Assembly (NCBI GenBank): GCA_026967815.1
Contig: JAPUUO010000004.1
Span: 1-37,351, forward strand
Origin: Candidatus Bathyarchaeota archaeon
Lineage (GTDB): Archaea > Thermoproteota > Bathyarchaeia > Bathyarchaeales > Bathyarchaeaceae
Direction of reading: 5' to 3'
Length of the DNA: 37,351 nt
Below are positions 27,282-36,387 of this stretch, in pieces. Each line of letters begins with the position of its first letter. The first letter of the stretch is position 1. The notes under the pieces are model-generated. The model worked only from the letters and a program-made list of their open reading frames with translations, did no database searches and was not told the origin of the DNA. A program made the translations under genes and the position numbers.

Positions 27282-28016
27282 TTATGTTCTCCTTTTCCGT
27301 TTGCGCCCAGTTTTTCTCGCAGCTATCAAACCTACCTTCTTGCCAGGTGGGGCGTGACGGGAAACCGTAGTAACCTTGCGGGCACCTCTCTTGCTGCTAC
27401 CGTAAGGATGTGCAGCCGCTATCATGGCAACGCCTCTTGTGCGAGGGTATGCATGTCCTTTAGCCTTCATCAGGTGAAATTTGGCTCCCGCCTTCAAGAA
27501 CGGCTTGTCCACCCGACCAGCACCTGAAATCACTCCAATTGTAGCTCTACAAAGAGTGTTAATATAACGAGTTCTGCCAGAGGGAAGTTTAACCATCACT
27601 CCCTGAGGAGTGTGTCCAACCACAAGCGCGTAAGAACCAGAAGAGCGCGAGATTTTGCCGCCATCACCGGGCGTACGTTCAATGTTGCATACCATTGTGC
27701 CGTCTGGAACATGGCTGAGAGGTAGCACATTGCCAATATCTATTAGGGCCTTGCTTCCTATTTGAATTGGCTGACCTTCATAGGCTCCTTCTGGGGCAAC
27801 TATGTAGCAGGTTTCTCCTGTTTCAAGTTTAACCAAGGCCAGAGGAGCACCTCTTCCAGACTCGTGAAAGATATATTGGATTTGCCCATTAGAAACTCCT
27901 TCAAGTTCCTTCTTCGAAATCGATGGATATTGCACTGGAGCTATTCTTTTGTGAGTTGAAGCCCTAAACGGTGGTGAACCCCTGCCACGTCTCTGAACAC
28001 GGATTCGCTTGCCCAT
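27282..28016 (-). CDS. rpl2: 50S ribosomal protein uL2
   Basis: MGKRIRVQRRGRGSPPFRASTH..., SGSYALVVGHTPQGVMVKLPSGRTRYIN, GVAMIAAAHPYGSSKRGA. Confidence 0.95.
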   Translation of the reverse strand: MGKRIRVQRRGRGSPPFRASTHKRIAPVQYPSISKKELEGVSNGQIQYIFHESGRGAPLALVKLETGETCYIVAPEGAYEGQPIQIGSKALIDIGNVLPLSHVPDGTMVCNIERTPGDGGKISRSSGSYALVVGHTPQGVMVKLPSGRTRYINTLCRATIGVISGAGRVDKPFLKAGAKFHLMKAKGHAYPRTRGVAMIAAAHPYGSSKRGARKVTTVSRHAPPGKKVGLIAARKTGRKRKRRT

Positions 28017-28031
28017 TGGTTTTCGCCTTCG

Positions 28032-28055
28032 TATATGCTACCAAGCCAGCATATA
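28032..28055. promoter_or_regulatory. Perfect inverted repeat TATATGCT-N8-AGCATATA in the rpl2 promoter
   Basis: 8-bp arms beginning 16 bp upstream of rpl2 start; distal arm overlaps the minus-strand TATA-like tttatatgct. Confidence 0.6.
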
Positions 28056-28181
28056 AAACTATTATCGTTTCCATCAACTTTCACTGCACTTTACTTGAAA
28101 CCATTCACTCTCTTTCTTGAGCACTCGATCTTTGCTTGATTTGGCTATTAGAGAGCTAACTTTTATCTCAACCTCGGCGTT

Positions 28182-28502
28182 ATGAGACTAATCATGGAAA
28201 TTATATGCTTTATAAGACTGTCAAAAGAACAGCGGAGAAATCTGCCAGAAGACTACATTCCTCCCCCAATTGAAGGAATGTATTCAGTTAGTGATGAACA
28301 TCCAGAGGGCATTGTTTATCTATATGTGGGCTGCTGTGATTGGGAAAAGAATTTTGATTATTGCTTAAAGGAATTTATCCTGACCATTTTCCATGAGACA
28401 ATGCACATTGTGCTTCCCGAGTTGGAAAAGCACATTCCGTGTGCTGAAAAAATCTGCGCCAGCGTTCTTAACGTGATTCCATCAAAAGACGTTACGCTTT
28501 AA
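28182..28502 (+). CDS. Small protein with HExxH zincin-like motif
   Basis: FILTIFHETMHIVLPELE; 106 aa. Confidence 0.6.
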   Translation: MRLIMEIICFIRLSKEQRRNLPEDYIPPPIEGMYSVSDEHPEGIVYLYVGCCDWEKNFDYCLKEFILTIFHETMHIVLPELEKHIPCAEKICASVLNVIPSKDVTL

Positions 28503-28557
28503 TTCAGAATATATGATCTTCAGAAGGTAGCAAGAAAGACAAAAATGGTGCGTTTGT

Positions 28558-29049
28558 TTGGTGATTTCTCGTCGCTTTGCTGAGCCAGCGAGGTTTTCAT
28601 GGTTGATTGAGGGCAAACTGGCTGGGAGTGCGAGACCCGAGAGCGAACCGCAGCTTAACTGGTTGTGGAATGAAGGTCTACGGGCAATTGTTTGCCTTAA
28701 TATGGAGTGCCCTCTTGATGATGAGCAAGTGAAGAAGATTGGATTTGAGTACGCTTTTATGCCGGTTAGGGATTTTTCTGCGCCGAATGTTGGAGATATG
28801 CGTGAATTTGTGAATTTTGTTGATAGAATGCTTGAACAGAATAATCCTGTGGTCGTTTGTTGTGGTGCGGGTATAGGAAGAACTGGTACAATGTTGGCTG
28901 CCTATCTGGTTAGCAGATGCTATACGCCGGAAGAAGCTTTGGATGAGGTTACAGAAAAACGAGGCATCAGTGTGGAATCTTATGTGCAGCGAGCAGCAAT
29001 CTTCAGGTATGCACGTTCTGTTAGGAAATGTAAAAGCAACACTCAGTAG
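28558..29049 (+). CDS. Dual-specificity/PTP-like protein phosphatase
   Basis: VVVCCGAGIGRTGTMLAAYLV contains C-X5-R P-loop; upstream general-acid Asp candidate in PVRDFSAP. Confidence 0.88.
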   Translation: MVISRRFAEPARFSWLIEGKLAGSARPESEPQLNWLWNEGLRAIVCLNMECPLDDEQVKKIGFEYAFMPVRDFSAPNVGDMREFVNFVDRMLEQNNPVVVCCGAGIGRTGTMLAAYLVSRCYTPEEALDEVTEKRGISVESYVQRAAIFRYARSVRKCKSNTQ

Positions 29050-29098
29050 CAGACCGATCCAACGCATGCGCGAACAACTTGAAGGTTTCCATACTACA

Positions 29099-30115
29099 TT
29101 ATGCGGGTGTCAACACTCTGTTCATAGCGTCATCAGCGACTGCTACAGCGTATCCAGCGATTCTGCGCAGGTCACGGGCTATCATACTCAAAGCGACCGC
29201 GATGTCCACGTCTTTTGTTTTCTCCAGAATTTTCTTCAACAAGGCTTTCTCTTTCTCTCTCATGAATCTCATTTTTCCGAATACAGTGATTGCGAGTTGA
29301 ACATTTTTTTGTAGAAAAGCCTGAACTGATTCTCTTTGCATCTCATACGCAACTTCCGACATATCTCTTATCACCGTTAGAATCTCTGAGTCCACTTTCC
29401 CCTTTCCTTCTAGAGATAAGATGTGCCTCGCAATGGAGGAAGAATGGTAAACCAGTCTGCTTAGGTCTCGGGCAATTAAAGCGAAAGTTGTGCATTCTCG
29501 GCAGTTTTTCACGCCAACTTTTTCGGCTATGATTCTGTTCATGCTGGAGAGTGCTACTTGTCGAATTGTCATGCGATAATGCCGCTGAGCCTCTCTGCTT
29601 CGTTCCAAAACCTCCTTGGCAAGTGTGAAGTTCCAGTCCAGAACAGACTTCACAGCGTCTTCTTGCAGATGCATCGAAAATGAAGAGGTCTTCTCTATAA
29701 GCGATTCCAAGGAGAAAGTTGTTGGATCTATCAAAACCTGAAAACCCAGTTTATCAGCCGCCTCTTCTGCCACTTCAACACCAGGTAACTCCATGCGAAG
29801 CTGTTTAAGCCTTCGTTTTTGTTCAACTGGAATTATCTTTTGGCTACAAATGTTAATTTGGCTGCTTCCTTGGATGTAATAAGTTTCGACGCAATATTCA
29901 AGAGCAGTCAGATTAGAGTAGTCTTCAAGCGAAAGCATCACTTTAAGAGGTTTTTCCGTAGACTCCACTAATGGGTGAAGCCGTAGCGAACCATCTTCTT
30001 CCTCTGAGACAGCGATCTGTTCGCCGCTTGTGAGTTTTCTTTTCTCAACCCACTGTTTGGGAAGCGTCAGGGTGAAGCTTCCTCCCCTGATTTTCTGGAG
30101 CTTTCTAATTTCCAA
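29099..30115 (-). CDS. AbrB-like domain plus PhoU domain phosphate-uptake-type regulator
   Basis: IRKLQKIRGGSFTLTLPKQWVEKRKLTSGEQIAV (AbrB-like) plus PhoU-like helical region. Confidence 0.85.
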   Translation of the reverse strand: MEIRKLQKIRGGSFTLTLPKQWVEKRKLTSGEQIAVSEEEDGSLRLHPLVESTEKPLKVMLSLEDYSNLTALEYCVETYYIQGSSQINICSQKIIPVEQKRRLKQLRMELPGVEVAEEAADKLGFQVLIDPTTFSLESLIEKTSSFSMHLQEDAVKSVLDWNFTLAKEVLERSREAQRHYRMTIRQVALSSMNRIIAEKVGVKNCRECTTFALIARDLSRLVYHSSSIARHILSLEGKGKVDSEILTVIRDMSEVAYEMQRESVQAFLQKNVQLAITVFGKMRFMREKEKALLKKILEKTKDVDIAVALSMIARDLRRIAGYAVAVADDAMNRVLTPA

Positions 30116-30253
30116 ACGGTATCCCTCATCTTGTTCTCATGTATAGGAAATATATAAGTTATATAAAAATGTCCTTGAAAATATTTTTGAGCGAAAAATT
30201 AAAACCTATGTCATACTTTAATACCTCAAGAATCCCAACGAGTGTGTCATGCA

Positions 30254-30535
30254 GTGACAGTTCATGTAAAAGTCCTGCTCCACGCAATGTTCAAAGAGAT
30301 AGCGGGGCAAAGAGAAATTCTGCAAGAAGCAAATGCAAACTCTACACTACGAGATATGCTCGATGTCCTAGCAAAAAAATACGGGAAAGAGTTTGACAGC
30401 ATAATAAACCCAAAAACAGGCCAGGTTACCCTTGACACACTAGTCATAGTGAACGGAAAAAGCATCAGAAACCCAGATGTCCAACTCCAAGACAACGATG
30501 TTGTTATGATAACTGTCCCAGTTAGCGGAGGATAG
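30254..30535 (+). CDS. MoaD/ThiS (ubiquitin-like) family protein
   Basis: VKVLLHAMFKEIAGQREIL...LVIVNGKSIRNPDVQLQDNDVVMITVPVSGG, C-terminal GG; ORF track start 30242, GTG 30254 preferred. Confidence 0.85.
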   Translation: MTVHVKVLLHAMFKEIAGQREILQEANANSTLRDMLDVLAKKYGKEFDSIINPKTGQVTLDTLVIVNGKSIRNPDVQLQDNDVVMITVPVSGG

Positions 30536-30545
30536 TGAAAGCTGA

Positions 30546-30689
30546 ATGAGCGAGGTTAGATGTCTGAACTGTTTGAAGCGTTTCAAAGTTGAGCCAAACG
30601 CCGAAGAAGCAACTTGCCCAAACTGCAAAACAAGATATCGTATCTCTTGGACTACACCTGCTCAAGCCAAGATCCGAGGACGAGCGTGA
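30546..30689 (+). CDS. 47-aa zinc-ribbon-like microprotein (not in ORF track)
   Basis: MSEVRCLNCLKRFKVEPNAEEATCPNCKTRYRISWTTPAQAKIRGRA; two CxxC knuckles; 10 bp after moaD-like stop, 26 bp before AOR start. Confidence 0.75.
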   Translation: MSEVRCLNCLKRFKVEPNAEEATCPNCKTRYRISWTTPAQAKIRGRA

Positions 30690-30715
30690 AAAGCTTACCA
30701 AACGAGGGAAATCAG

Positions 30716-32605
30716 ATGGTTTGGAACAGAAAAATAGCTTATGTTGACTTGTCAACTAAAAAAGTTGTTCAAAAAGACATTCCCAAAACGATGCGCCAAC
30801 TTTACCTAGGCGGCAGAGGCATCGACATGTATCTTCTCTATAATCATGTGAAGCCGAAAATAGATCCGTTGAGCCCTGAAAACGTGTTGTTTATTGGCGT
30901 TGGACTAGTCGGAGGAATTCCGTGTCTAGGCGCCAGCAGATGCGACATAGCCGCTAAATCTCCATTAACGGGCGCTGTTGGCGACTCAAATGTTGGTGGC
31001 TTCTTTGGACCAGAGCTGCGCTTCGCAGGCTTTGACCATCTGGTAATCACTGGAAAGTCCAAGAAACCCGCTTACATTTGGGTGCAAGATGGAGAAATTG
31101 AAGTTAAAGATGCCACTCATCTTTGGGGGAAGGACACAATGGAAGCTCAGACAGCGATAAGGCATGATCTTGGAGATGAAGATGTAAAAAGCTTGGTCAT
31201 CGGGGCAGCTGGCGAAAACATGGTGAGATTCGCTAATGTGCGAACGGGACTGAAGAACTCCGCTGGAAGAACTGGCATGGGCTGCGTGATGGGCTCTAAG
31301 AACCTCAAGGCTGTCGCAGCAAGAGGAACAATGGATCTGGAATTCGCCAAGCCAGAGAGGCTCCTCGATTACTGCAAGGAGATGAACGACATGATAATCG
31401 GCACTCGTTGGGCAAAGACGCAGTCCAGATGGGGCACGATGATAATCTTCAGCAACACGAACACCACGGGACTGATACGGACAAAAAATTTTCAGCTGAA
31501 TCGCCTGGAAGATGGTCAGGACTTGGAACCTGAGAACATTGACCGCTACTCGATAGGCACTTCTGGATGCTACGGGTGTATTGTTCACTGTCGTCACCGC
31601 TACGTTTTAGAGGAAGGACCATATGCGCCCATTTTCGCAGAAGGTCCAGAATATACTTCGTTAGGGGCCTTTGGAACAATGGTCAACTGCAAAAAGATGG
31701 AAACAGTTTTGGTGGCGAATCATCTGGTCAACAAGTATGGCATAGACACGCTTGAAACAGGGGGACTCATCGCATGGGCAATGGAGCTTTACGAGAAAGG
31801 GATAATCAACGATAAGATGACCGGAGGCCTGAAGCTGGATTGGGGCAACGAAGAAGCCGTATTTGAGTTGATACGTCAAATCGCCACGCGAGAAGGCTTC
31901 GGCAACGTTTTGGCCAACGGTTTCCGTGATGCTATAGCCAAGATTGGGAACAATTCTGGGTATTACGCTATTCAGGTTAAGGGCATGAGCAATCTTCACT
32001 CAGATGAGCGGCCTACTCCAAGCTTTGCGTTAGGCATTGCCACTTCGACTCGTGGAAGTGACCATTTGCGCAGTCGTCCTGCAGTTGACATGTACGGATT
32101 ACCCGAAGAGGTTCTGCAGGAATTGTACGAGGGACCAGTTTCATCCGACTATACTTCTTATGATGGCAAGAGTAGAATGGTCTGGTGGCAAGAACTCCTC
32201 TACGCGGTTACGGATTCCATAGGCACCTGCAAATTTCAAACCGTTTTCTGCGCAGTGCACGCTCCAAAATGGAACGAATTCTCAAAGCTGATTCAATATG
32301 CAACAGGCATGAAATTTTCAAAGACGCAACTCATGCAGATAGGCGAAAGAATCTACACGCTGGAGAGAATGTTCAATCTACGTGAAGGCTTCACAAGAAA
32401 AGATGACAGCTTGCCCGAACGGTACTTTAAGGAGCCAACTCCAGTAGGCTTTCCAATCGCAAAAGGCAAAACGATAGATAGAGAAAAGTTTGAAGCCATG
32501 CTGGATGAATACTATGCACTCCACGGCTGGAACAAAAACGGCGTGCCCACGAAGAAGACGCTTGCAGAACTAGGGCTCAACAAAGAGCCAACCCACATGA
32601 TCTAG
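30716..32605 (+). CDS. Tungsten-dependent aldehyde:ferredoxin oxidoreductase family protein
   Basis: MVWNRKIAYVDLSTKK, LGGRGIDMYLL, AAKSPLTGAVGDSNVGGFFGPELRFAGFDHLVITGKS, GCYGCIVHC; ATG 30716 preferred over 30614. Confidence 0.93.
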   Translation: MVWNRKIAYVDLSTKKVVQKDIPKTMRQLYLGGRGIDMYLLYNHVKPKIDPLSPENVLFIGVGLVGGIPCLGASRCDIAAKSPLTGAVGDSNVGGFFGPELRFAGFDHLVITGKSKKPAYIWVQDGEIEVKDATHLWGKDTMEAQTAIRHDLGDEDVKSLVIGAAGENMVRFANVRTGLKNSAGRTGMGCVMGSKNLKAVAARGTMDLEFAKPERLLDYCKEMNDMIIGTRWAKTQSRWGTMIIFSNTNTTGLIRTKNFQLNRLEDGQDLEPENIDRYSIGTSGCYGCIVHCRHRYVLEEGPYAPIFAEGPEYTSLGAFGTMVNCKKMETVLVANHLVNKYGIDTLETGGLIAWAMELYEKGIINDKMTGGLKLDWGNEEAVFELIRQIATREGFGNVLANGFRDAIAKIGNNSGYYAIQVKGMSNLHSDERPTPSFALGIATSTRGSDHLRSRPAVDMYGLPEEVLQELYEGPVSSDYTSYDGKSRMVWWQELLYAVTDSIGTCKFQTVFCAVHAPKWNEFSKLIQYATGMKFSKTQLMQIGERIYTLERMFNLREGFTRKDDSLPERYFKEPTPVGFPIAKGKTIDREKFEAMLDEYYALHGWNKNGVPTKKTLAELGLNKEPTHMI

Positions 32606-32622
32606 TGTGGAGGATGAACACA

Positions 32623-33108
32623 TTGCAAAAAATATTGTTCATAGACCCGGAAAAATGCACGGGATGCAGAATCTGTGAAACCGTATGTTCGTTGCATCAT
32701 GAGAAAGTCTGTAATCCGGCGAGAGCGAGAGTTCACATTGCGAAGTGGGAAACATCTGGTTTGTATATTCCGGTTGTTTGCTTGCACTGTGAGACTCCGA
32801 TTTGTGAGGAGGTCTGTCCAGTGCGAGCGATAAAGCGGGATGAGAAAACTGGAGCAGTGGTTATTGACTATGATCTCTGCGTAGGCTGCCGACTCTGCGT
32901 GCTATATTGTCCATTTGCTGGAGCTGGAATAGACATCGTAACTGGGAAGATCTCGAAGTGCGACCTATGCGATGGAGACCCTGTGTGCGTGAGGTTCTGT
33001 GACCCAAGAGCCCTGCAATATGTTAAGTCATCGAGGGCGAACATGATGAAGATGCGAAAAGCAGCCGAGAAGTTCTCAGAGCTAATGCAGAAGCTTTTGA
33101 TTCCTTAA
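32623..33108 (+). CDS. Polyferredoxin-type 4Fe-4S electron-transfer subunit (HycB/AorB-like)
   Basis: CTGCRICETVC, CLHCETPICEEVCP, CVGCRLCVLYCP, CDLCDGDPVCVRFC; TTG 32623 has GGAGG with 9-nt spacing. Confidence 0.88.
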   Translation: MQKILFIDPEKCTGCRICETVCSLHHEKVCNPARARVHIAKWETSGLYIPVVCLHCETPICEEVCPVRAIKRDEKTGAVVIDYDLCVGCRLCVLYCPFAGAGIDIVTGKISKCDLCDGDPVCVRFCDPRALQYVKSSRANMMKMRKAAEKFSELMQKLLIP

Positions 33109-33259
33109 AGACTCATTTGTGGACATTGCTTGGTCAATTATTTGTGCGCTCTGATTGGGCATAGTCTGCCGAAAGAAGCGGGTTTCAAACGACCTTTCTG
33201 AATCCTAGATAGCTGTAGATTTCCATAAAGTTTCTGCGCACGCACACATTTAGCAAACT

Positions 33260-34186
33260 TCAAGTAGGAAAGGTCAGGCCAACCAATTCTCCGAATAATA
33301 TGTAGCTAGATACCACGTAACCTAATATGGCGCCACTACAAAGATACGGCAGTCCTGCTTGTGGGTTTCCTTTGTTCACACGTCTCATAAGTGCTACGAA
33401 ACCAAAAAGTGTACCTAGCATTACTGATAACGCTATGAGAAGACCGTTACTAGTGATACTGTAAAAAGTTGAGGCAACCAAAATTCCAGGAAAAACAAAA
33501 TCTCCCAAACCCATAACAAATGCCTCCCGCTCCTCGCCATCTTTGAGTTTCTCTTTCAAACTCTTTGTGTCTCTAATTAGAGAATACGCTCTGAATTTTG
33601 GTATGACCAATACTGTGGGCAATTTAAGGTCTAAAATGGTGTCTGCAAGGGTAATCATATGTTTGGTTCTGTACACTGATATTGTATCGTATGCAGCTAA
33701 CCCGATAAGCAAAACAATCACTAGAAAGATGCTCAGCGAAATGCCAAACATCGCAATTACCCCCACCCCTATTAGAATGCTGCATACGTCGATTACATAC
33801 CATTCAGGATATACGACAAGCATGGCAACTAGAATAGCGGCGACCATTATGGAAAGGAATAGTGACCACACTGCTGAAACTACAAAAGTCAACAATGGAT
33901 AAGACACAAAGAAAACAAGATACCCCGTTGCTCCAAGAATGATGCCCTGTATCAGCTGCCTCTTCCAGAATTTCGCAATCAACAATATGGCAGCTGTAAA
34001 TACTAATAACGTCACAAAAAGAGATACTATGTTCATCGGGTCATTGGGGTTTGCGTACAAACGTATATCTGCCACTTCAAACGGTCTTATAACCAACAAG
34101 GTCAAAGCGTCAATTACGACAAATAGGCCACCCATCAGAAAAACAGGAAAGATATTTTTCATTTCTCTTTTCTTGTCTTGGTTCAT
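33260..34186 (-). CDS. Presenilin-like A22 family intramembrane aspartyl protease
   Basis: Multi-TM; GLAAYDTISVYRTKHM (YD motif), FVMGLGDFVFPG (GxGD), QAGLPYL near C-terminus. Confidence 0.85.
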   Translation of the reverse strand: MNQDKKREMKNIFPVFLMGGLFVVIDALTLLVIRPFEVADIRLYANPNDPMNIVSLFVTLLVFTAAILLIAKFWKRQLIQGIILGATGYLVFFVSYPLLTFVVSAVWSLFLSIMVAAILVAMLVVYPEWYVIDVCSILIGVGVIAMFGISLSIFLVIVLLIGLAAYDTISVYRTKHMITLADTILDLKLPTVLVIPKFRAYSLIRDTKSLKEKLKDGEEREAFVMGLGDFVFPGILVASTFYSITSNGLLIALSVMLGTLFGFVALMRRVNKGNPQAGLPYLCSGAILGYVVSSYILFGELVGLTFPT

Positions 34187-34326
34187 TGTATTTCAAGAAT
34201 CGCAAATACCTATTTATAGAGTTTGATCGTTTGGAAAACTGAATTGCCCCTGCGTTCGGATTGCGTGCGCGATACGAAAAGTTTTAAGCAAGCTTTCAGG
34301 CGATAGGAAACTCGAGGTTGTATGAA

Positions 34327-34470
34327 ATGTCAAAAGCGACGAGACCGTGTTACTTCGATAACAGCATAGAGTGTCCAGTTCGCAAAGTTGCAGATGTACA
34401 CCGAGCGTCCCTTCTAGAAAAGGCTTGCCCGATATGTCCGAAACGTCTAAAGATGGTAGAGAAATCTTAA
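34327..34470 (+). CDS. 47-aa cysteine-motif microprotein (not in ORF track)
   Basis: MSKATRPCYFDNSIECPVRKVADVHRASLLEKACPICPKRLKMVEKS; four Cys; upstream SD-like gaggt. Confidence 0.55.
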   Translation: MSKATRPCYFDNSIECPVRKVADVHRASLLEKACPICPKRLKMVEKS

Positions 34471-34851
34471 TAACAGCACCTTCAAGGAATTGCGATTCTA
34501 GGAATCCAACTCTCCCTTTCGTTTGTAAGGGATTTTCCTACGAGCAGAGCTTCTTCGTTAATCAGAGTTTCTACTTCTTGTTTTTCTCTTCTCTTGATTC
34601 GATGGATCCTAACTGTTCGCCTGAAATGGTCTTATAACTTGTTAGTGAAGCTGTTTGCCAGAGAACGCTTCAGGTACATCCTTTCACTTTTCTTTCTGTT
34701 ACATGTTTCTCTTTTAGTTAGTTCTTCGGGCTTGAGTTCGCGGGCGCTAGATTAGTTCAGGATTATTTCTGAATTGAACTCGAAGGAAATATTCTCCGAG
34801 TTTGACTAAGAATATCATCGCTCAATTGATTTTGGAAAGCATTTCGTGCGC

Positions 34852-36387
34852 TCAGACACACGCGGATTCTGCTACTATTTCCATGACATCATAAGTCTTT
34901 ATGCCCAGCGACTTCTTAACGGAAGCATGTCGAAGGTTAACTTGACATGTCGGACACGCCGTTGCGAGTGTGTCCACCCCCAAAGGCACAACGTCCTGAG
35001 CAAGTCTAACGAAGGCCGCGTCAACGCTTACCTGATAGTTAAAGGCCCAGACACCACCTCCAGCACCACAACACCGAGCACGTCTCCTGGTCAACGGCAT
35101 CTCAACAAGCCTTAAGCCAGGTACTGCCTTCAAAAGATCACGAGGTTCATCGAAAACGCCGCTATGCCGTCCAAGCGAACACGGATCATGATAAGCTAGT
35201 TTAAGATTTAACTCTCCCAGTTCAAGCAGATCATCTTTTATCAAACCGTAAGCAAACTGAGAAGTGTGTCTAACTTCACATGGCAATTCAACATTCAAGA
35301 CTTCCGGATACAACTTCGAAAACGTGTAGTAACAACCCGCACATGAAGTGACAAGAACCTTCGCTCTAGTCTTTTTCATCCGCTCAACCACGCGCAATGC
35401 CACCTCCTTCGCCTCCTTCCACAGCCCAGAAGCCAACAAAACATAACCACAACAACCCTCCTTCTCAGCTAGCAAGGAGAAATCAACATCAGCTCTACCC
35501 AAAACGTTAGCAACCGCCATAGCCGTGTGTGGCGTGCGACTAGCTACCACGCAGCCCACCCAGTAGAGAACATCAGCCTTCTCCAAAGGCATTACTGAAA
35601 GGTTTCTCATCCAACCGAAACGTTTAGCAGTGGGTGTTCCTGCCACGTCACCCGTCATCAATATGTTTTTTGCAGCCACAGTGAACAAGTCGGGAGCTAA
35701 ACCCTTCTCAGCTACGTGTCGCCTAGTGTCCATTATAGCCTTTCTCACCTGCGTGTCTTCAAAACATTCAGCGAAACAAAGTCCGCAGAGGCTACATGTG
35801 TAAAGAACATCCGTCAGCTTTCTGGAAGGCTGAAGCTCTCTGCCGGTAAACCCGCGTATTAACAATGCTCTTCCTTTGGATGACCACGTCTCAACGTTGT
35901 TGAACGCCGATGCCACAGTGCAGTAGCCGCTGCAAGTAGCGCGCTCTAAACATTTGCTGGCTGGCATCTTCATAAACAATGTTTTGAGGGCTAAAGCAAA
36001 GTTCCTAAACGTGCCATGTCCAGCTCTAAATATCTCCTTCGCGTTTTTTTCTATATGCTCCTTTTCTTTTGTCGTGCTTGGCATTTCTAGCTTTGGAGGA
36101 GCGGTATCGTCAACCAAAACTATAGGCGAACGAGTAAACCTGAAACCTTCAGTTTTTCCAACACTTCTACGAATAACGGTGAAGCCCTTTTTCTTGGCTA
36201 GTTCAAATACTTCTTGTGCTTGTTCTTTTGATCTGATCCGCAAAACGACATCAAGTTTAGGATATTGCTGTTTTCTGAAAACATGCTCATAAGAGTAGAC
36301 ATAGAGATCTTCGATGTCAGTAAGAACGTTCTCAGGTCCAACTATTTGTCTCAAGTCGTCAGCGATGTTAGTTCCTGTCTGATTCAT
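34852..36387 (-). CDS. HdrD/GlcF-like CCG-domain iron-sulfur oxidoreductase with N-terminal partial FAD-oxidase-like segment
   Basis: CSLCGLCFAEC; CCG motifs CCGYVLL...CAGCYYTF and CCGAGGG...CPTCQVNL; N-terminal DVVLRIRSKEQAQEVFELAKKKGFTVIRRSVG. Confidence 0.8.
   Translation of the reverse strand: MNQTGTNIADDLRQIVGPENVLTDIEDLYVYSYEHVFRKQQYPKLDVVLRIRSKEQAQEVFELAKKKGFTVIRRSVGKTEGFRFTRSPIVLVDDTAPPKLEMPSTTKEKEHIEKNAKEIFRAGHGTFRNFALALKTLFMKMPASKCLERATCSGYCTVASAFNNVETWSSKGRALLIRGFTGRELQPSRKLTDVLYTCSLCGLCFAECFEDTQVRKAIMDTRRHVAEKGLAPDLFTVAAKNILMTGDVAGTPTAKRFGWMRNLSVMPLEKADVLYWVGCVVASRTPHTAMAVANVLGRADVDFSLLAEKEGCCGYVLLASGLWKEAKEVALRVVERMKKTRAKVLVTSCAGCYYTFSKLYPEVLNVELPCEVRHTSQFAYGLIKDDLLELGELNLKLAYHDPCSLGRHSGVFDEPRDLLKAVPGLRLVEMPLTRRRARCCGAGGGVWAFNYQVSVDAAFVRLAQDVVPLGVDTLATACPTCQVNLRHASVKKSLGIKTYDVMEIVAESACV

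Noticed and set aside
30986-31597. 203-aa minus-strand ORF
   Set aside because: Antisense to the AOR gene; no domain signature
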